A DNA stretch of 64,000 bases from Paracraurococcus sp042666655 (GTDB lineage: Bacteria > Pseudomonadota > Alphaproteobacteria > Acetobacterales > Acetobacteraceae). Every line of letters starts with the position of its first letter. Positions within the stretch are counted from its first letter, which is position 1. The position numbers and the translations under genes are program-made. The stretch is taken from contig NZ_JBHTDE010000009.1 of NCBI RefSeq assembly GCF_042666655.1, positions 62,001-126,000 of the forward strand, written 5' to 3'. Shown here one piece after another: positions 48,228-57,557 of this stretch. The notes under the pieces are model-generated. The model made no database searches. It was given only the letters and a program-made list of their open reading frames with translations, and was not told the origin of the DNA.

Positions 48228-49228
48228 CGCACCAGCATCCCGGCCGCGGCGGCGGCGCGGCGGGGCAGTTCCGCTTCCCTGCGGATCAGCGCGGCGAAGC
48301 CCTCGGGCCTTGTCGTCGCCGGCTCGGCCATCAGGCTGCCGGTCTCCTCGATCCGCGCCCGCAGCCCGGGCTCGTCCAGCGCCGCGGCGAAGGCCGCCTG
48401 CAGGGTGCCGACGATGCGCTCCGGCGTGCCGGACGGCACCAGGATGCCGATGAAGGACACCAGGCCGCCATCCGGCACGCCGGCCTCGGCCAGGATCGGG
48501 ACCTCCGGCAGCAGCGGCAGGGGCCGCGGCAGCGCGGCGGCGATGATCGGCAACTGCCCGTCGCGATGCAGCGGCAAGGCGGTGGTGATCTGCTCCATGG
48601 ACGAGGCCAGCGCACCGTTCAGCAGGTCGGGCGTCGCGGCACCGCTGGACCGGTAGGGCACATGCACCAGGCCGATGCCGGTCGCCGCGTTCAGCAGCTC
48701 GATGTTGAGGTGGTTCGACGTGCCGCTGCCGGCCGAGCCGCATTGCAGCTGGCCGGGCCGCGCCTTGGCATGGGCGATGAACTCGGCCAGCGTCTTCACC
48801 GGCAGCTTCGGGCTCACCACCAGGACCTGCGGCGTGCGGAAACAGAGGCAGACCGGGGCGAAATCCTTCGCCGGGTCGTAGGGCACGCGTTCCATGATCA
48901 GCGGATTGATGGTCAGCGCGCCATTCGAGCCCAGCAGCAGGGTGTAGCCGTCCGGCGCCGCGCGGGCGACGAGTTCGGTGCCGATGTTGCCGCCGGCGCC
49001 GGCACGGTTCTCGATGACGATGGGCTGGCCGAGCCGTTCGGCGACGCCGGGGATCAGGATGCGGGCCAGGGTGTCGAGGTTGCCGCCGGCGCCGAAGGGC
49101 ACCACCAGGCGGATCGGCCGGTCGGGGAAACGCGCCTGCGCCCGCACCAGCGCCGGCGCGGCGAGGCCGGCGCCCAGGGCGAGCGCGGTGCGGCGCGGGA
49201 TCCCGGCCGGCCAGGGACTGCGGGCCAT
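48224..49228 (-). CDS. Bug/TctC-family periplasmic substrate-binding protein, first gene of operon
   Basis: 334 residues with a twin-arginine-like signal (IPRRTALALGAGLAAPALVRAQ) followed by FPDRPIRLVVPFGAGGNLDTLARI, IVIENRAGAGGNIGTELVARA, GSAGSGTSNHLNIELLN and HVPYRSSGAATPDLLNGAL. Second member of an adjacent Bug pair, with clearly different sequence, so probably different ligand or an old duplication. GGGAGAGGAAC precedes ATG 49228. Divergent from the CoA-transferase genes across a 153-base gap that should hold both promoters. Confidence 0.92.
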   Translation of the reverse strand: MARSPWPAGIPRRTALALGAGLAAPALVRAQARFPDRPIRLVVPFGAGGNLDTLARILIPGVAERLGQPIVIENRAGAGGNIGTELVARAAPDGYTLLLGSNGALTINPLIMERVPYDPAKDFAPVCLCFRTPQVLVVSPKLPVKTLAEFIAHAKARPGQLQCGSAGSGTSNHLNIELLNAATGIGLVHVPYRSSGAATPDLLNGALASSMEQITTALPLHRDGQLPIIAAALPRPLPLLPEVPILAEAGVPDGGLVSFIGILVPSGTPERIVGTLQAAFAAALDEPGLRARIEETGSLMAEPATTRPEGFAALIRREAELPRRAAAAAGMLVR

Positions 49229-49381
49229 CTGTTCCTCTCCCTCGGCGCGTCTGCGCGCGCCCGGCGGCAGTCAACCACCCCGGCGCGCGGCGCGCCACCC
49301 CCGGCACTGGCCCTTGCGGCGAAGCTGCGGCTACACTCCGGGCAAGGCCGCTAGAGCAGGCACAAAGGGAACCGTCCGCGA

Positions 49382-50080
49382 ATGATCGACAAATTCGTGC
49401 GCTCGATGGCGGAGGCCCTGGACGGCGTCCGCGACGGCGCCACCGTGCTGATCGCCGGCTTCGGCGATGTCGGCATGCCGAACGCGCTGCTCGACGGGCT
49501 GATCGAGCAGGGCGCCGGCGACCTCACCATCGTCATCAACTCCGCCGGCCGCGTGCGCGTGCCCGGCCAAGCGTCGGTCGGCATCGCCCGGCTGATCGAG
49601 CTCGGCCGTGTGCGGAAGGTGATCACCAGTTTCGTCCGGGCGCAGAGCGTCGCCGGCGAATGGGTGCGCGACGGCAGGATGCAGGCCGAGGTGGTGCCGC
49701 AGGGCACGCTGGCCGAGCGCATCCGCGCCGCCGGCGCCGGCGTGCCGGCCTTCTACACGCCGACCGGCGCCGGCACGCTGGTCGCGGAAGGCAAGGAGGT
49801 GCGGACCTACAACGGCCGCCCCTGCATCCTGGAGGAAGCGCTGCAAGGCGACGTCGCGCTGGTGGAGGCCTGGATGGCCGACCGCTGGGGCAACCTCGTC
49901 TTCCGCGACGCCAGCCGCAACTTCAACCCGATCATGGCCATGGCCGGCGCCCTGACGGTGGTGCAGACGCACCATGTCTGCGACGTGGGCCAGCTGCCGG
50001 CGAACGAGATCGTCACCCCGGGCATCTTCGTCGATCGCGTGCTGCATGTCGCGGCCGGCGATCCGAAGCTGACGCGCTGA
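49382..50080 (+). CDS. 3-oxoacid CoA-transferase subunit A
   Basis: 232 residues, family I CoA transferase alpha subunit: DGATVLIAGFGDVGMPNALLDGL, TIVINSAGRV, GVPAFYTPTGAGTLVAEGKE and an N-terminal glycine-rich CoA loop. Pairs with the next gene to transfer CoA from succinyl- or acetyl-CoA to an oxoacid. GRVRVPGQ replaces the more usual NNAG motif length. Fits the acyl-CoA catabolic genes facing away across the promoter region. Confidence 0.9.
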   Translation: MIDKFVRSMAEALDGVRDGATVLIAGFGDVGMPNALLDGLIEQGAGDLTIVINSAGRVRVPGQASVGIARLIELGRVRKVITSFVRAQSVAGEWVRDGRMQAEVVPQGTLAERIRAAGAGVPAFYTPTGAGTLVAEGKEVRTYNGRPCILEEALQGDVALVEAWMADRWGNLVFRDASRNFNPIMAMAGALTVVQTHHVCDVGQLPANEIVTPGIFVDRVLHVAAGDPKLTR

Positions 50081-50093
50081 CGGGAGAAGGGCG

Positions 50094-50753
50094 ATGAACG
50101 ATACGACGCAGGGCTACAGGCCGCTCGGCCGCACCGGCATGGCGGCGCGGGTGGCGCAGGACATCCCGGAAGGCTGGTACGTCAACCTCGGCATCGGCAT
50201 CCCGACCCTGGTGGCGGACCACATCCCCGCGGACCGCGAGGTGGTGGTGCATTCCGAGAACGGCATCCTGGGCGTCGCCGCGGCGCCGGAGCCGCACAAG
50301 CAGAACCCCTGGTTGGTGAACGCCAGCTCGCAGCGCGTCAGCCTAAGGCCGGGCGGCAGCTATTTCCACCATGCCGACAGCTTCGCCATCGTCCGCGGCG
50401 GGCATCTCGATCTGTGCGTGCTCGGCGGCTTCCAGGTGGCGGCCAACGGCGACCTGGCGAATTGGGCGCATTCGGCGAACGAGGCCGGCAAGCAGATCGG
50501 CGGCGCGATGGACCTTGCCGTGGGCGCCAAGCGGGTCTGGGTGGTGATGGAACACACCACCAAGGACGGCGGCGCGCGCATCCTGCCGCGCTGCAGCTAC
50601 CCGTTGACCGCGGCGGCCTGCGTCAGCCGGGTCTATACCAACCTCGCGGTGCTGGACGTGACGCCGCGCGGCTTCGTCGTGCTCGACATGGTCGCCGGGC
50701 TGGGCTTCGACGAATTGCAGGCGCGGACGGAGGCGCCGCTGCTGCGCGAATAG
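50094..50753 (+). CDS. 3-oxoacid CoA-transferase subunit B
   Basis: 219 residues with the beta-subunit hallmarks: VNLGIGIPTLVADHIP, the catalytic Glu in HSENGILGV, HHADSFAIVRGGHLDLCVLGGFQV, GDLANW and GAKRVWVVMEHTTKDG. Starts 13 bases after subunit A behind GGGAGAAGG. Forms the alpha2beta2 or (alphabeta)2 transferase. Confidence 0.92.
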   Translation: MNDTTQGYRPLGRTGMAARVAQDIPEGWYVNLGIGIPTLVADHIPADREVVVHSENGILGVAAAPEPHKQNPWLVNASSQRVSLRPGGSYFHHADSFAIVRGGHLDLCVLGGFQVAANGDLANWAHSANEAGKQIGGAMDLAVGAKRVWVVMEHTTKDGGARILPRCSYPLTAAACVSRVYTNLAVLDVTPRGFVVLDMVAGLGFDELQARTEAPLLRE

Positions 50754-50904
50754 AAGGCAAGGCCAGGGAGGAAGTATCCTCCCTGGCCCCCCCCTCTGTT
50801 TCTCCGGGCTTGGCACCTGCCGCGCGGCGGGTGCCAACCCACAAGAAGGAAGGCCAAGGGGGACATTGATGTTTGGGGGAGGGAACACTTTTCCCCCGAC
50901 CTTC
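50752..50904 (+). repeat. Palindromic intergenic element, copy 2
   Basis: Same layout and orientation as the element at 39430-39578: GGGAGGAAGTATCCTCC near the left end, GGCTTGGCACCTGCCGCGCGGC in the middle, AAGGAAGGCCAAGGGGG and GGGGGAGGGAACAC near the right. Fills the space between the CoA transferase B gene and the convergent SDR gene and reaches both stop codons, so it may serve as a transcription barrier. Confidence 0.7.
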
Positions 50905-51955
50905 ACCGCGGCAGCACCCGCGCCGCGCGATAGCCCTCGATCTGCGCCGCGAACATCGCCCAGCTGTCGACGAAGCCGGTGAAGCCGGCGCTGCGCGCCG
51001 CGGTGGTCGACAGGATGATGTCGTAGTCCATCCCGAGGAAGAAATCGGCGAAGTCCCAGTTCGCCACCTGCCCGATCGGCAGGGCCAGGCCGTGCCGGGC
51101 GCGGATCGCCTCCCACACGGGTGCCTTGTCGGCCATCCAGCGCGGCATCGACATCGGCCGGACCACGCCGCAGTCCACGCCGAATTGCGCCGCCAGGTAT
51201 GGCCACAGGTCGCACCAGCGGAAGCAGTCGCCGTTGGTGATGTTGAAGGCGCGGTTGGCGGCGCGCGGCTCGCCCAGCATCCACAGCACGCCCTCTGCCA
51301 GCAGCGACGCATCGGTCACGTCGTGCAGCGCCTCCCAGGTGCCGGGCTTGCCGGGGAAGTCGAAGGGCACCCGCAGTTCGCGGCAGATCGCCGCATAGGC
51401 GCCGAGCGTCGAGACCATGTTGCGCGCCCGGCCCGGCGCCACGTCCACCACGAAGCCGGGGCGGCTCGCGCTCCAGGACCAATCCCTGCCCTGCTGCCGC
51501 GCGGCGACCAGGTCCTGCTGGTCGTAGTAGAAATTCGGCGGCATGTGGCGCGGCGCGTCCTCCCGCGCCGGGGTGCGCAGCGGGCCGATATGCACGCCGT
51601 ACCACTTGCCGCCATGCACCATGTGGATGTGGGCGAAGCGCGGCAGGCTGGCTTCCGCCGCATCCAGCAGGTTGCGCAGCATGGCCAGGTTGCCGGGGAC
51701 GTCCTCGACCCCGCCCTCGCCGAAGGGAGCGCGCGACGCATAGACGACATGGCTGATCTCCGGCCGTGTCGCCAGCGCGCGCTTCAGGCCGGCCGCATCG
51801 GTCAGGTCGGCGGCGATCCAGTCGCCGGCGCCCTCCGGCACGCGGCGCGACAGGCCGGTGACGGCGAGGCCCGGATCGGCCAGCGCCTGTTCCGTCACCC
51901 GCATCGCCGCAGCGCCGCTGGCGCCGACGATCAGCAGGTTGCGCGTATTGGCCAT
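50903..51955 (-). CDS. NAD(P)-dependent extended SDR, PRISE/epimerase-like
   Basis: 350 residues. LLIVGASGAAAMRVTEQAL is the Rossmann NAD(P) motif; VVYASRAPFGEGG and GGKWYGVHIGPLRTPAREDAPRHMPPNFYYDQQDLV (active-site region with a Tyr in FYYDQQD) and GDCFRWCDLWPYLAAQFG are typical of the progesterone-5beta-reductase/iridoid synthase-like (PRISE) group that reduces enones. GGGGGAGACG precedes ATG 51955. The longer upstream open frame is low-quality and not used. Confidence 0.85.
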   Translation of the reverse strand: MANTRNLLIVGASGAAAMRVTEQALADPGLAVTGLSRRVPEGAGDWIAADLTDAAGLKRALATRPEISHVVYASRAPFGEGGVEDVPGNLAMLRNLLDAAEASLPRFAHIHMVHGGKWYGVHIGPLRTPAREDAPRHMPPNFYYDQQDLVAARQQGRDWSWSASRPGFVVDVAPGRARNMVSTLGAYAAICRELRVPFDFPGKPGTWEALHDVTDASLLAEGVLWMLGEPRAANRAFNITNGDCFRWCDLWPYLAAQFGVDCGVVRPMSMPRWMADKAPVWEAIRARHGLALPIGQVANWDFADFFLGMDYDIILSTTAARSAGFTGFVDSWAMFAAQIEGYRAARVLPR

Positions 51956-52545
51956 GATGCGTCTCCCCCATGGCGATCCTGGCGGCGGGCGCGGCAGTGC
52001 GTCAACCAGCGCGCCATGCGCCAGTAGCCCCCGCCGCCTGATCGGGCCGAGGTGGTCGGAGGGCATGTGCTTCCCCGGCGGCGCGGCCTGTGCGGCGTGC
52101 CGTCCTCCAACAGCGTCGCGGCCCACGATGCGGGGCATGGCTGGGCCGCGGTGCTTCTGGGTAGTGCCGGCCCGCTGCGGCGGAGCGTGCCGTGGCGGCC
52201 GGACATGGCTGTCGCGTGCGGGGAGGTGGTGCGCCGGCACGCCAGGCTTCGGCAGCGCCGGCGGTGCCGCGTGCCGCCCCGGACGCAGGCCGCCACGAGC
52301 GGCGCGACCACCCGCCCCGTCCTGACCCGCGAGGCCCGGCAGCGGCCGCCAGCCGCGGACCAACCCTGGCGAACTGGGGCGGTCGTGCTCGGGCTTCATC
52401 GCATTCATCCGGGCGATGCACTCAGCATGAGTACAATATGCCAGGGGTTCCCAGGCTCTTTTGTTTGTTTGATTGCGTGCTTTTACTGGCAATGTTCAAC
52501 TACTAGTCGAAACGCTCCCCGCACCGCTCGCCCGAAGGAATTTGG
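51956..52545. other. 590-base intergenic region
   Basis: No supported gene. The left 400 bases are GC-rich with no recognisable remnant on either strand; the right part (about 52425-52520) is AT-richer (CTCTTTTGTTTGTTTGATTG) and is the probable promoter of the MHYT-EAL gene. Confidence 0.5.
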
Positions 52546-55005
52546 ATGCTACGCGTGATCGGTTGCCTGGCGGAGACCCATGACGGGGCGCTCCTTGCCG
52601 TCGCGGCCGGCGTTTGCCTGCTCGCCAGCCTGGCGGCGCTTGGCCTGCTCGACCGGGCGATGCTGGCCCGGCCAGGGCCGCGGCTGTTCTGGCTCGGCCT
52701 CGCCGGCGCCGCCTTCGGGGAAGGCGCCTGGGCGACGCATTTCCTTGGCATGCTGGCCTATGATCCGGGGCTGCCGGTGGCCTTCGCGCCCTGGCCGACT
52801 CTGGCCTCGCTCGGCCTGATGATGGCGGCGGCGGTGCTCGGCTTCGCCTGCCACCTGGCCCGACCGGCCGGGCTTGCCCGGTCCGGCGGCGCCATCATCG
52901 GGCTCGGCATCGGCGGCATGCACTACCTCGGCATGGCGGCGCTGCGGCTGCCGGGCCGGCTTGAATTCGACGCGCCGCTGGTGCTCGCCTCGCTGCTCGG
53001 CGGCGTGGCGCTCGGACTGGCGGCGCTGGCCCTGGCGCCGCGCCCCGGCCGGCCTGCCCGCCTGGCCGCGGCCGGGCTGCTCGCCGGCGCGGTGGTCACG
53101 GTGCATCTTGGTGGCATGCTGGCGATGCACATCTCGCCGGATGGCGGCATCGCCGTCCCGGCCGCGACGCTCGGCCGGGACTGGCTGGCGGTGCTGGTCG
53201 GCGGCAGCACCGTGGCGGTGCTGCTGGCCGGCGCCACGGTGGTGACGGTGCGGGCCCGACTGCGCGAAGCGGCCAGCCGGGCGGCGGCGACCCGGCTGCA
53301 TGACCTGGCCGAGGCCAGCTTCGAAGGCATCGCCATCCTCACCGCCGATCTGCGCATCGCCGATTGCAACCGCCGCCTGGCGGAGATGCTGGGCCAGGCG
53401 CCGGTTGGCCTGCCGCTCGGCGCCCTGCTGGTGCGAAACGCCACCCCAGGCGCCGCGACGATCGAAGGGGTGCTGGCCGAGGCGCGGCAACGCACCGTCA
53501 CCGCCCTGCTGGCAACCGCCGGCGGCCCGCTGCCGGTCGAGGTGCGCGCCGGCCTGCTGGAGACCGAGGCCGGGCCACGCCCGGTGCTCGCCCTGCGAGA
53601 CATGCGCGAACGGCTGCAGGCCGAGGCGCGGATCGAGCATATGGCGCATCACGACGCGCTCACCGGGCTGGCCAACCGCAGCTTGCTGATCGACCGGCTC
53701 GGCCAGGCGCTTGCCGGCCTCCGCCAGCAGGGCGGCAGCACCGCGGTGCTCTGCCTCGACCTGCGCCGCTTCAGCCCGTTGAACGACGTGCTCGGCCAGG
53801 CCGGCGGCGATGCGGTGCTGCAGGGGGTGGCGCGGCGGCTGTTGCGCTGCGTGCAGCCGACCGACACCGTCGCCCGGATCGGCGGCGACCGCTTCGCCAT
53901 CCTGTGTGCCGGCATGCCGCAGCCGCAGGACGCCACCGCCCTGGCGCGCCAGGTGCTGGAGACGCTGGCCCAGCCCTTCGACCTGCCGGGGCGGGAGGTG
54001 GTGGTGGGCGCCAGCATCGGCATCGCCATTGCGCCGGCCGACGGCGACGCGCCGGACACGCTGCTGCGCCATGCCGGCTTCGCCCTGCGCCGCGCCAAGG
54101 ACGGCGTGCAGGCGGGCTGGCGGTTCTTCGAACCGGCGATGGATGCGCGGATGCAGACGCGGCTCAGCCTTGAGCTCGACCTGCGGCGGGCGCTGGACAA
54201 TTGCCGGCCGGCGCTCGGCGCCGCCTGCGCCTGCCGGGGGGAGTTCGAGGTCTTCTACCAGCCCAAGCTCGACCTGCGGAGCCGCATCCTCTGTGGCTTC
54301 GAGGCGCTGGTCCGCTGGCGCCACCCGGAACGCGGCCTGGTCTCGCCGGCCGACTTCATCCCGCTCGCCGAGGAATGCGGGCTGATCCTGCCGCTCGGCG
54401 AATGGGTGCTGCGCCGTGCCTGCGCCGAGGCGGCTTCCTGGCCCGGCCAGGGGGCGCCGGCGGCCAGGATCGCGGTGAACCTTTCACCGGCGCAGATCAC
54501 CGCCGGCGGGCTGGTGGCGATGGTGGCGGATGCGCTGCGCGACTCCGGCCTGGCGCCGGAACGGCTGGAGCTGGAGATCACCGAATCGGCGATGCTGCAC
54601 GACACCGAGGCGACGCTGGCAACGCTGCGCGGGCTGCAGGGCTTGGGCATCGGCATCGCCATGGACGATTTCGGCACCGGCTACTCCTCGCTCGGCTACC
54701 TGCGCCGCTTCCCCTTCGACCGGGTGAAGATCGACCGCTCCTTCGTCGAGGACCTCGATGCAGAGGATCCCGGCCGGCGGCAGGACAGCGCGGCGATCAT
54801 GCGGGCGATCCTGGCGCTGTGCGGCAGCCTCGGCATGGCGGTGACGGCGGAGGGGGTGGAGACCGCCAGCCAGGCCGCGGCGCTGGAACGGGCGCTGGAG
54901 CCGCAGGCGGAGATGGAGGTGCAGGGCTGGCTGTTCGGCCGCCCGGCCCCGGCGTCCGAGACCGCCGCGGCGTGGTTCGCGCCGCGGCGGGTGCTGGCGG
55001 GGTAG
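52546..55005 (+). CDS. MHYT-GGDEF-EAL membrane protein, probable c-di-GMP phosphodiesterase
   Basis: 819 residues. Seven N-terminal helices with MHYT repeats (ATHFLGMLAY, GGMHYLGMAAL, HLGGMLAMHIS; proposed metal-binding sensor of O2, CO or NO), a short PAS-like segment (~265-360), a GGDEF domain whose signature is GGDRF (inactive: acidic residue replaced by Arg), and an EAL domain with EALVRW, LELEITESAM, MDDFGTGYSS, KIDRSFV and TAEGVET, all intact. So it likely degrades c-di-GMP, with GGDRF possibly binding GTP. Start ATG 52546 follows an AT-rich region and GAAGGAA. The gene is monocistronic; a GC-rich hairpin (55011-55038) follows. Confidence 0.92.
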   Translation: MLRVIGCLAETHDGALLAVAAGVCLLASLAALGLLDRAMLARPGPRLFWLGLAGAAFGEGAWATHFLGMLAYDPGLPVAFAPWPTLASLGLMMAAAVLGFACHLARPAGLARSGGAIIGLGIGGMHYLGMAALRLPGRLEFDAPLVLASLLGGVALGLAALALAPRPGRPARLAAAGLLAGAVVTVHLGGMLAMHISPDGGIAVPAATLGRDWLAVLVGGSTVAVLLAGATVVTVRARLREAASRAAATRLHDLAEASFEGIAILTADLRIADCNRRLAEMLGQAPVGLPLGALLVRNATPGAATIEGVLAEARQRTVTALLATAGGPLPVEVRAGLLETEAGPRPVLALRDMRERLQAEARIEHMAHHDALTGLANRSLLIDRLGQALAGLRQQGGSTAVLCLDLRRFSPLNDVLGQAGGDAVLQGVARRLLRCVQPTDTVARIGGDRFAILCAGMPQPQDATALARQVLETLAQPFDLPGREVVVGASIGIAIAPADGDAPDTLLRHAGFALRRAKDGVQAGWRFFEPAMDARMQTRLSLELDLRRALDNCRPALGAACACRGEFEVFYQPKLDLRSRILCGFEALVRWRHPERGLVSPADFIPLAEECGLILPLGEWVLRRACAEAASWPGQGAPAARIAVNLSPAQITAGGLVAMVADALRDSGLAPERLELEITESAMLHDTEATLATLRGLQGLGIGIAMDDFGTGYSSLGYLRRFPFDRVKIDRSFVEDLDAEDPGRRQDSAAIMRAILALCGSLGMAVTAEGVETASQAAALERALEPQAEMEVQGWLFGRPAPASETAAAWFAPRRVLAG

Positions 55006-55010
55006 GCCAG

Positions 55011-55038
55011 GCCGGGGGGACGGTCTTCTCCCCGGGCC
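55011..55038. terminator. Possible bidirectional terminator hairpin
   Basis: GGGGGGA and TCCCC around the loop CGGTCTTC between two convergent stop codons; five strong pairs plus bulged extension. Weak, no clear T-run. Confidence 0.3.
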
Positions 55039-55040
55039 GC

Positions 55041-55589
55041 TCAGCCCACCCCGAGGACGGTGGTGAGGGAGAGCAGGGCGCCCGCCGCGCCCAGCGCCGC
55101 GCCCGCCCAGATCAGCGCGCCCGTCCCGGTGATGATCGCCGCCGAGGCGACGACGATGCCGACCTGCAGGGCGGCGGAGGCGGTGTCGAACCGGCTGTCC
55201 CGCCACATCGCCTCGTCCCGCGCCGCCTCGGCCTGCTTGGCGCGCGCCATCAGCTCGCGCCGCCCCTCGTTGGTCTCGGGCTCGGACTCCCAGCGCTGGA
55301 TGCTGGCCTGCCAGCGTTCCAGCAGCCGCGCGGCATCGGCCTCGCGGCCGTCCCCGGCCTCCAGCACCGGCAGCATGTCCGACAGGCCGCGCAGCATGGT
55401 CTGCCGCACCGTCTTGGCCTGGAAGAAGGCCCAGAGATTGGCGCTCTCGACGTTCCTGATCTGCGCCTCGGTCTTGGCGTCGTCGCCGGCCACCTCGGTG
55501 AGGGCGAGCGCCAGGGCCATCGCCGCGATCAGCAGCGCGACGCGGCGGTTGGACCGGGCCTCGGTGATGGTGTCGGCGTGATCCTGCAT
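55041..55589 (-). CDS. DUF4337 family inner-membrane protein
   Basis: 182 residues: an N-terminal helix (RVALLIAAMALALALTEVAGDDA), a long charged central part with NLWAFFQAKTVRQTM and two C-terminal helices. This matches the DUF4337 pattern of unknown function. Start ATG 55589. Confidence 0.75.
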   Translation of the reverse strand: MQDHADTITEARSNRRVALLIAAMALALALTEVAGDDAKTEAQIRNVESANLWAFFQAKTVRQTMLRGLSDMLPVLEAGDGREADAARLLERWQASIQRWESEPETNEGRRELMARAKQAEAARDEAMWRDSRFDTASAALQVGIVVASAAIITGTGALIWAGAALGAAGALLSLTTVLGVG

Positions 55590-55751
55590 GCGTGTCTCCG
55601 GTTCCGCGAACCGCCGCCTGATAGGCGGTTTGCTCGCCGGCGTCAGCCGCGGGCGCGGCGGGCCGTTCCGCCGGCAGGCGTGACGGCGCGCTTGCCTCGT
55701 GCGGACACGGCGTATTCACTCGCCGGCACAGAACCCGGGAGGACTCCATCC

Positions 55752-56294
55752 ATGCGCCTGCGCCGCCTCGCGCCGATCGCCGCCCTGCCGCTGCTGCTGG
55801 CGGGCGTCGCCCTCGCCCAGCAGGCCTATGTGCCGGGACCGCAGAACATCACCCTGCCGGCTGGCTGGGAGACCAGCTTCATCCGCTACGCCACGCTCGA
55901 CAATCCGGGGCGCAAGATCGTCCGCAATTTCTACGTCAACCCGGAAGCCTTCGCCGCGGCGAAGCCCGGGACGCCGCTGCCGGACGGCACGCTGATCATC
56001 CTGGCGGACAACAAGGCGCGGCTGGGCGCGGACGGGGCGCCGCTGCTCGACCAGCAGGGGCGGCTGATCCCGGAGCCAGGCTGGGCGGCGATCGGGGTGC
56101 AGGAGAAGCGCGCCGGCTGGGGCGAGGGCTACCCGCCGGAAAAGCGCAACGGCAATTGGGAATATGCCCGGTTCTTCGGCGACGGCCGCCGCAACGACGC
56201 CAGCGTCGAGGCCTGCTTCACCTGCCACATCCAGACCCGGCCGAACCAGGATTTCGCCTTCAACTTCTGGGACTATGTCCAGGCGCGGAAGTAG
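55752..56294 (+). CDS. Cytochrome P460 family protein
   Basis: 180 residues with a signal peptide (RRLAPIAALPLLLAGVALAQ) and a single heme site CFTCHIQTRP near the C-terminus. Beta-sheet features such as LPAGWETSFIRYATLDNPGRKIVRNFYV, GTLIILADNKA and GNWEYARFF belong to the cytochrome P460/c'-beta family, periplasmic hemoproteins that oxidise hydroxylamine or bind NO. GGGAGGAC lies nine bases before ATG 55752. No ammonia-oxidation genes are near, so NO or H2O2 handling is more plausible. Confidence 0.88.
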   Translation: MRLRRLAPIAALPLLLAGVALAQQAYVPGPQNITLPAGWETSFIRYATLDNPGRKIVRNFYVNPEAFAAAKPGTPLPDGTLIILADNKARLGADGAPLLDQQGRLIPEPGWAAIGVQEKRAGWGEGYPPEKRNGNWEYARFFGDGRRNDASVEACFTCHIQTRPNQDFAFNFWDYVQARK

Positions 56295-56631
56295 CCGTGG
56301 CCTCGCCTTGCCGCCGCCGCGGCGCGACGTTGCGCCAGGCGGCGACCAGCGCGTCCTGCAACAGGTCCATGTCCGCCGCGGCGAGGCGGAGCCGGGTCCA
56401 GCCCTTGCGGCCCCAGCGGCCGGGGACCGGGGCGAAGGCTTCCGGGAAGGCCGCCACGCGCAGCGCCTGCTGGTCGGCCAGGAATTTCAGCACCACCAGC
56501 CCGGCATCCGGCAGGGAGGCGAAGATCTTCCCGCCGACCCGGAAATCCGCCTTGCCGACATGCGCGCTTTCCACCGCGCCAGGCAGTGCCAGGGCAAGCC
56601 GGCGGGCCTCGGCATGACCCGGCGCCGTCAC
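56260..56631 (-). CDS. MmcQ/YjbR-family DNA-binding-like protein
   Basis: 123 residues with the YjbR fold pattern: ALALPGAVESAHVGKADFRVGGKIFASL, VVLKFLADQQALR, GRWGRKGWTRLRL and a basic tail. Family members have a TfoX-like cysteine-free cyt fold and are suspected to bind DNA. GTG 56631 overlaps the stop of the histone deacetylase-like gene. Its 3' end overlaps the convergent P460 gene by 35 bases. Confidence 0.8.
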   Translation of the reverse strand: MTAPGHAEARRLALALPGAVESAHVGKADFRVGGKIFASLPDAGLVVLKFLADQQALRVAAFPEAFAPVPGRWGRKGWTRLRLAAADMDLLQDALVAAWRNVAPRRRQGEATATSAPGHSPRS

Positions 56632-57557
56632 GCTCGCATCAGCACCCGGACATGCGCCGCGGTGCTGTGCGCCAGCGCTTCCAGGTCGTAGCCGCCTTCC
56701 AGCAGCGACACCACGCGGCCGCGGCCGTGCCGCTCGGCGATGGCGCAGAGCTCCGCCGTCAGCCAGGCGAAGTCGGCCTCCCGCACCCGCAATTGCGCCA
56801 GCGGGTCGCGCGCATGCGCGTCGAACCCGGCCGAGATCACCAGCAGGTCCGGCACGAAGGCCTCGATCGCCGGCAGCAGCGTATCCGCCCAGACGGCGCG
56901 GAAGGCGGGGCCGTCCGCCCCGGGGCTGAGCGGCGCGTTGAAGATGTTGCCCACGCCCTTCTCCCGTGCGTCGCCGGTGCCGGGGTAGCAGGGCCATTGG
57001 TGGCTCGACGCATAGAGGATCGCCGGGTCGCGCTCGACGCAGGCCTGGCTGCCGTTGCCGTGATGGACGTCGAAATCGATGATCGCGACGCGCGCCGCGC
57101 CATGCGCCGCGATGGCGTGCCGCGCCGCCACCACCGCATTGGCGAAGAAGCAGAAGCCCATCGGCCGGGAAGGCTCGGCATGGTGGCCGGGCGGGCGGGT
57201 GGCGCAGAAGGCGCGGCGGACCTCGCCCCGCATCACCGCATCGGTCGCCGCCACCGCGGCGCCGGCGGCGCGCAGCGCGGCCTCGGCGCTGCCGTGGCTC
57301 ATGATGGTGTCGCCGTCGAGCGGCACCGTCTCCCCCGCCGCCGGCCGGATGCCGAGGATGGCGTCGACGTAGTTGCGCGGGTGGACGCGGCAGAGCTGCT
57401 CGACGCTGGCCTCGGGCGCCTCGTCGCGGATCAGGTCGGCGAAGTCCTCCTGGTCCAGCGCCTTCAGCACCACGCGCAGCCGGTCCGGGCATTCCGGGTG
57501 TTCCTCGCCCGGCTCGTGCAGCAGGCAGGCGCGGTGGGTCAGCAGCAGGGTGCTCAT
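56628..57557 (-). CDS. Histone deacetylase family protein (class II-like)
   Basis: 309 residues with the arginase/deacetylase fold and its zinc/catalytic motifs: TRPPGHHAEPSRPMGFCFF (His-His dyad), IIDFDVHHGNGSQ (zinc Asp and His), SAGFDAHARDPLA (zinc Asp), LEGGYDL (Tyr). Bacterial members deacetylate lysine on acetyl-CoA synthetase, acetylpolyamines or similar. ATG 57557 overlaps the TusA-like gene stop by four bases, so three genes (TusA-like, deacetylase, YjbR) form one operon. Confidence 0.92.
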   Translation of the reverse strand: MSTLLLTHRACLLHEPGEEHPECPDRLRVVLKALDQEDFADLIRDEAPEASVEQLCRVHPRNYVDAILGIRPAAGETVPLDGDTIMSHGSAEAALRAAGAAVAATDAVMRGEVRRAFCATRPPGHHAEPSRPMGFCFFANAVVAARHAIAAHGAARVAIIDFDVHHGNGSQACVERDPAILYASSHQWPCYPGTGDAREKGVGNIFNAPLSPGADGPAFRAVWADTLLPAIEAFVPDLLVISAGFDAHARDPLAQLRVREADFAWLTAELCAIAERHGRGRVVSLLEGGYDLEALAHSTAAHVRVLMRA

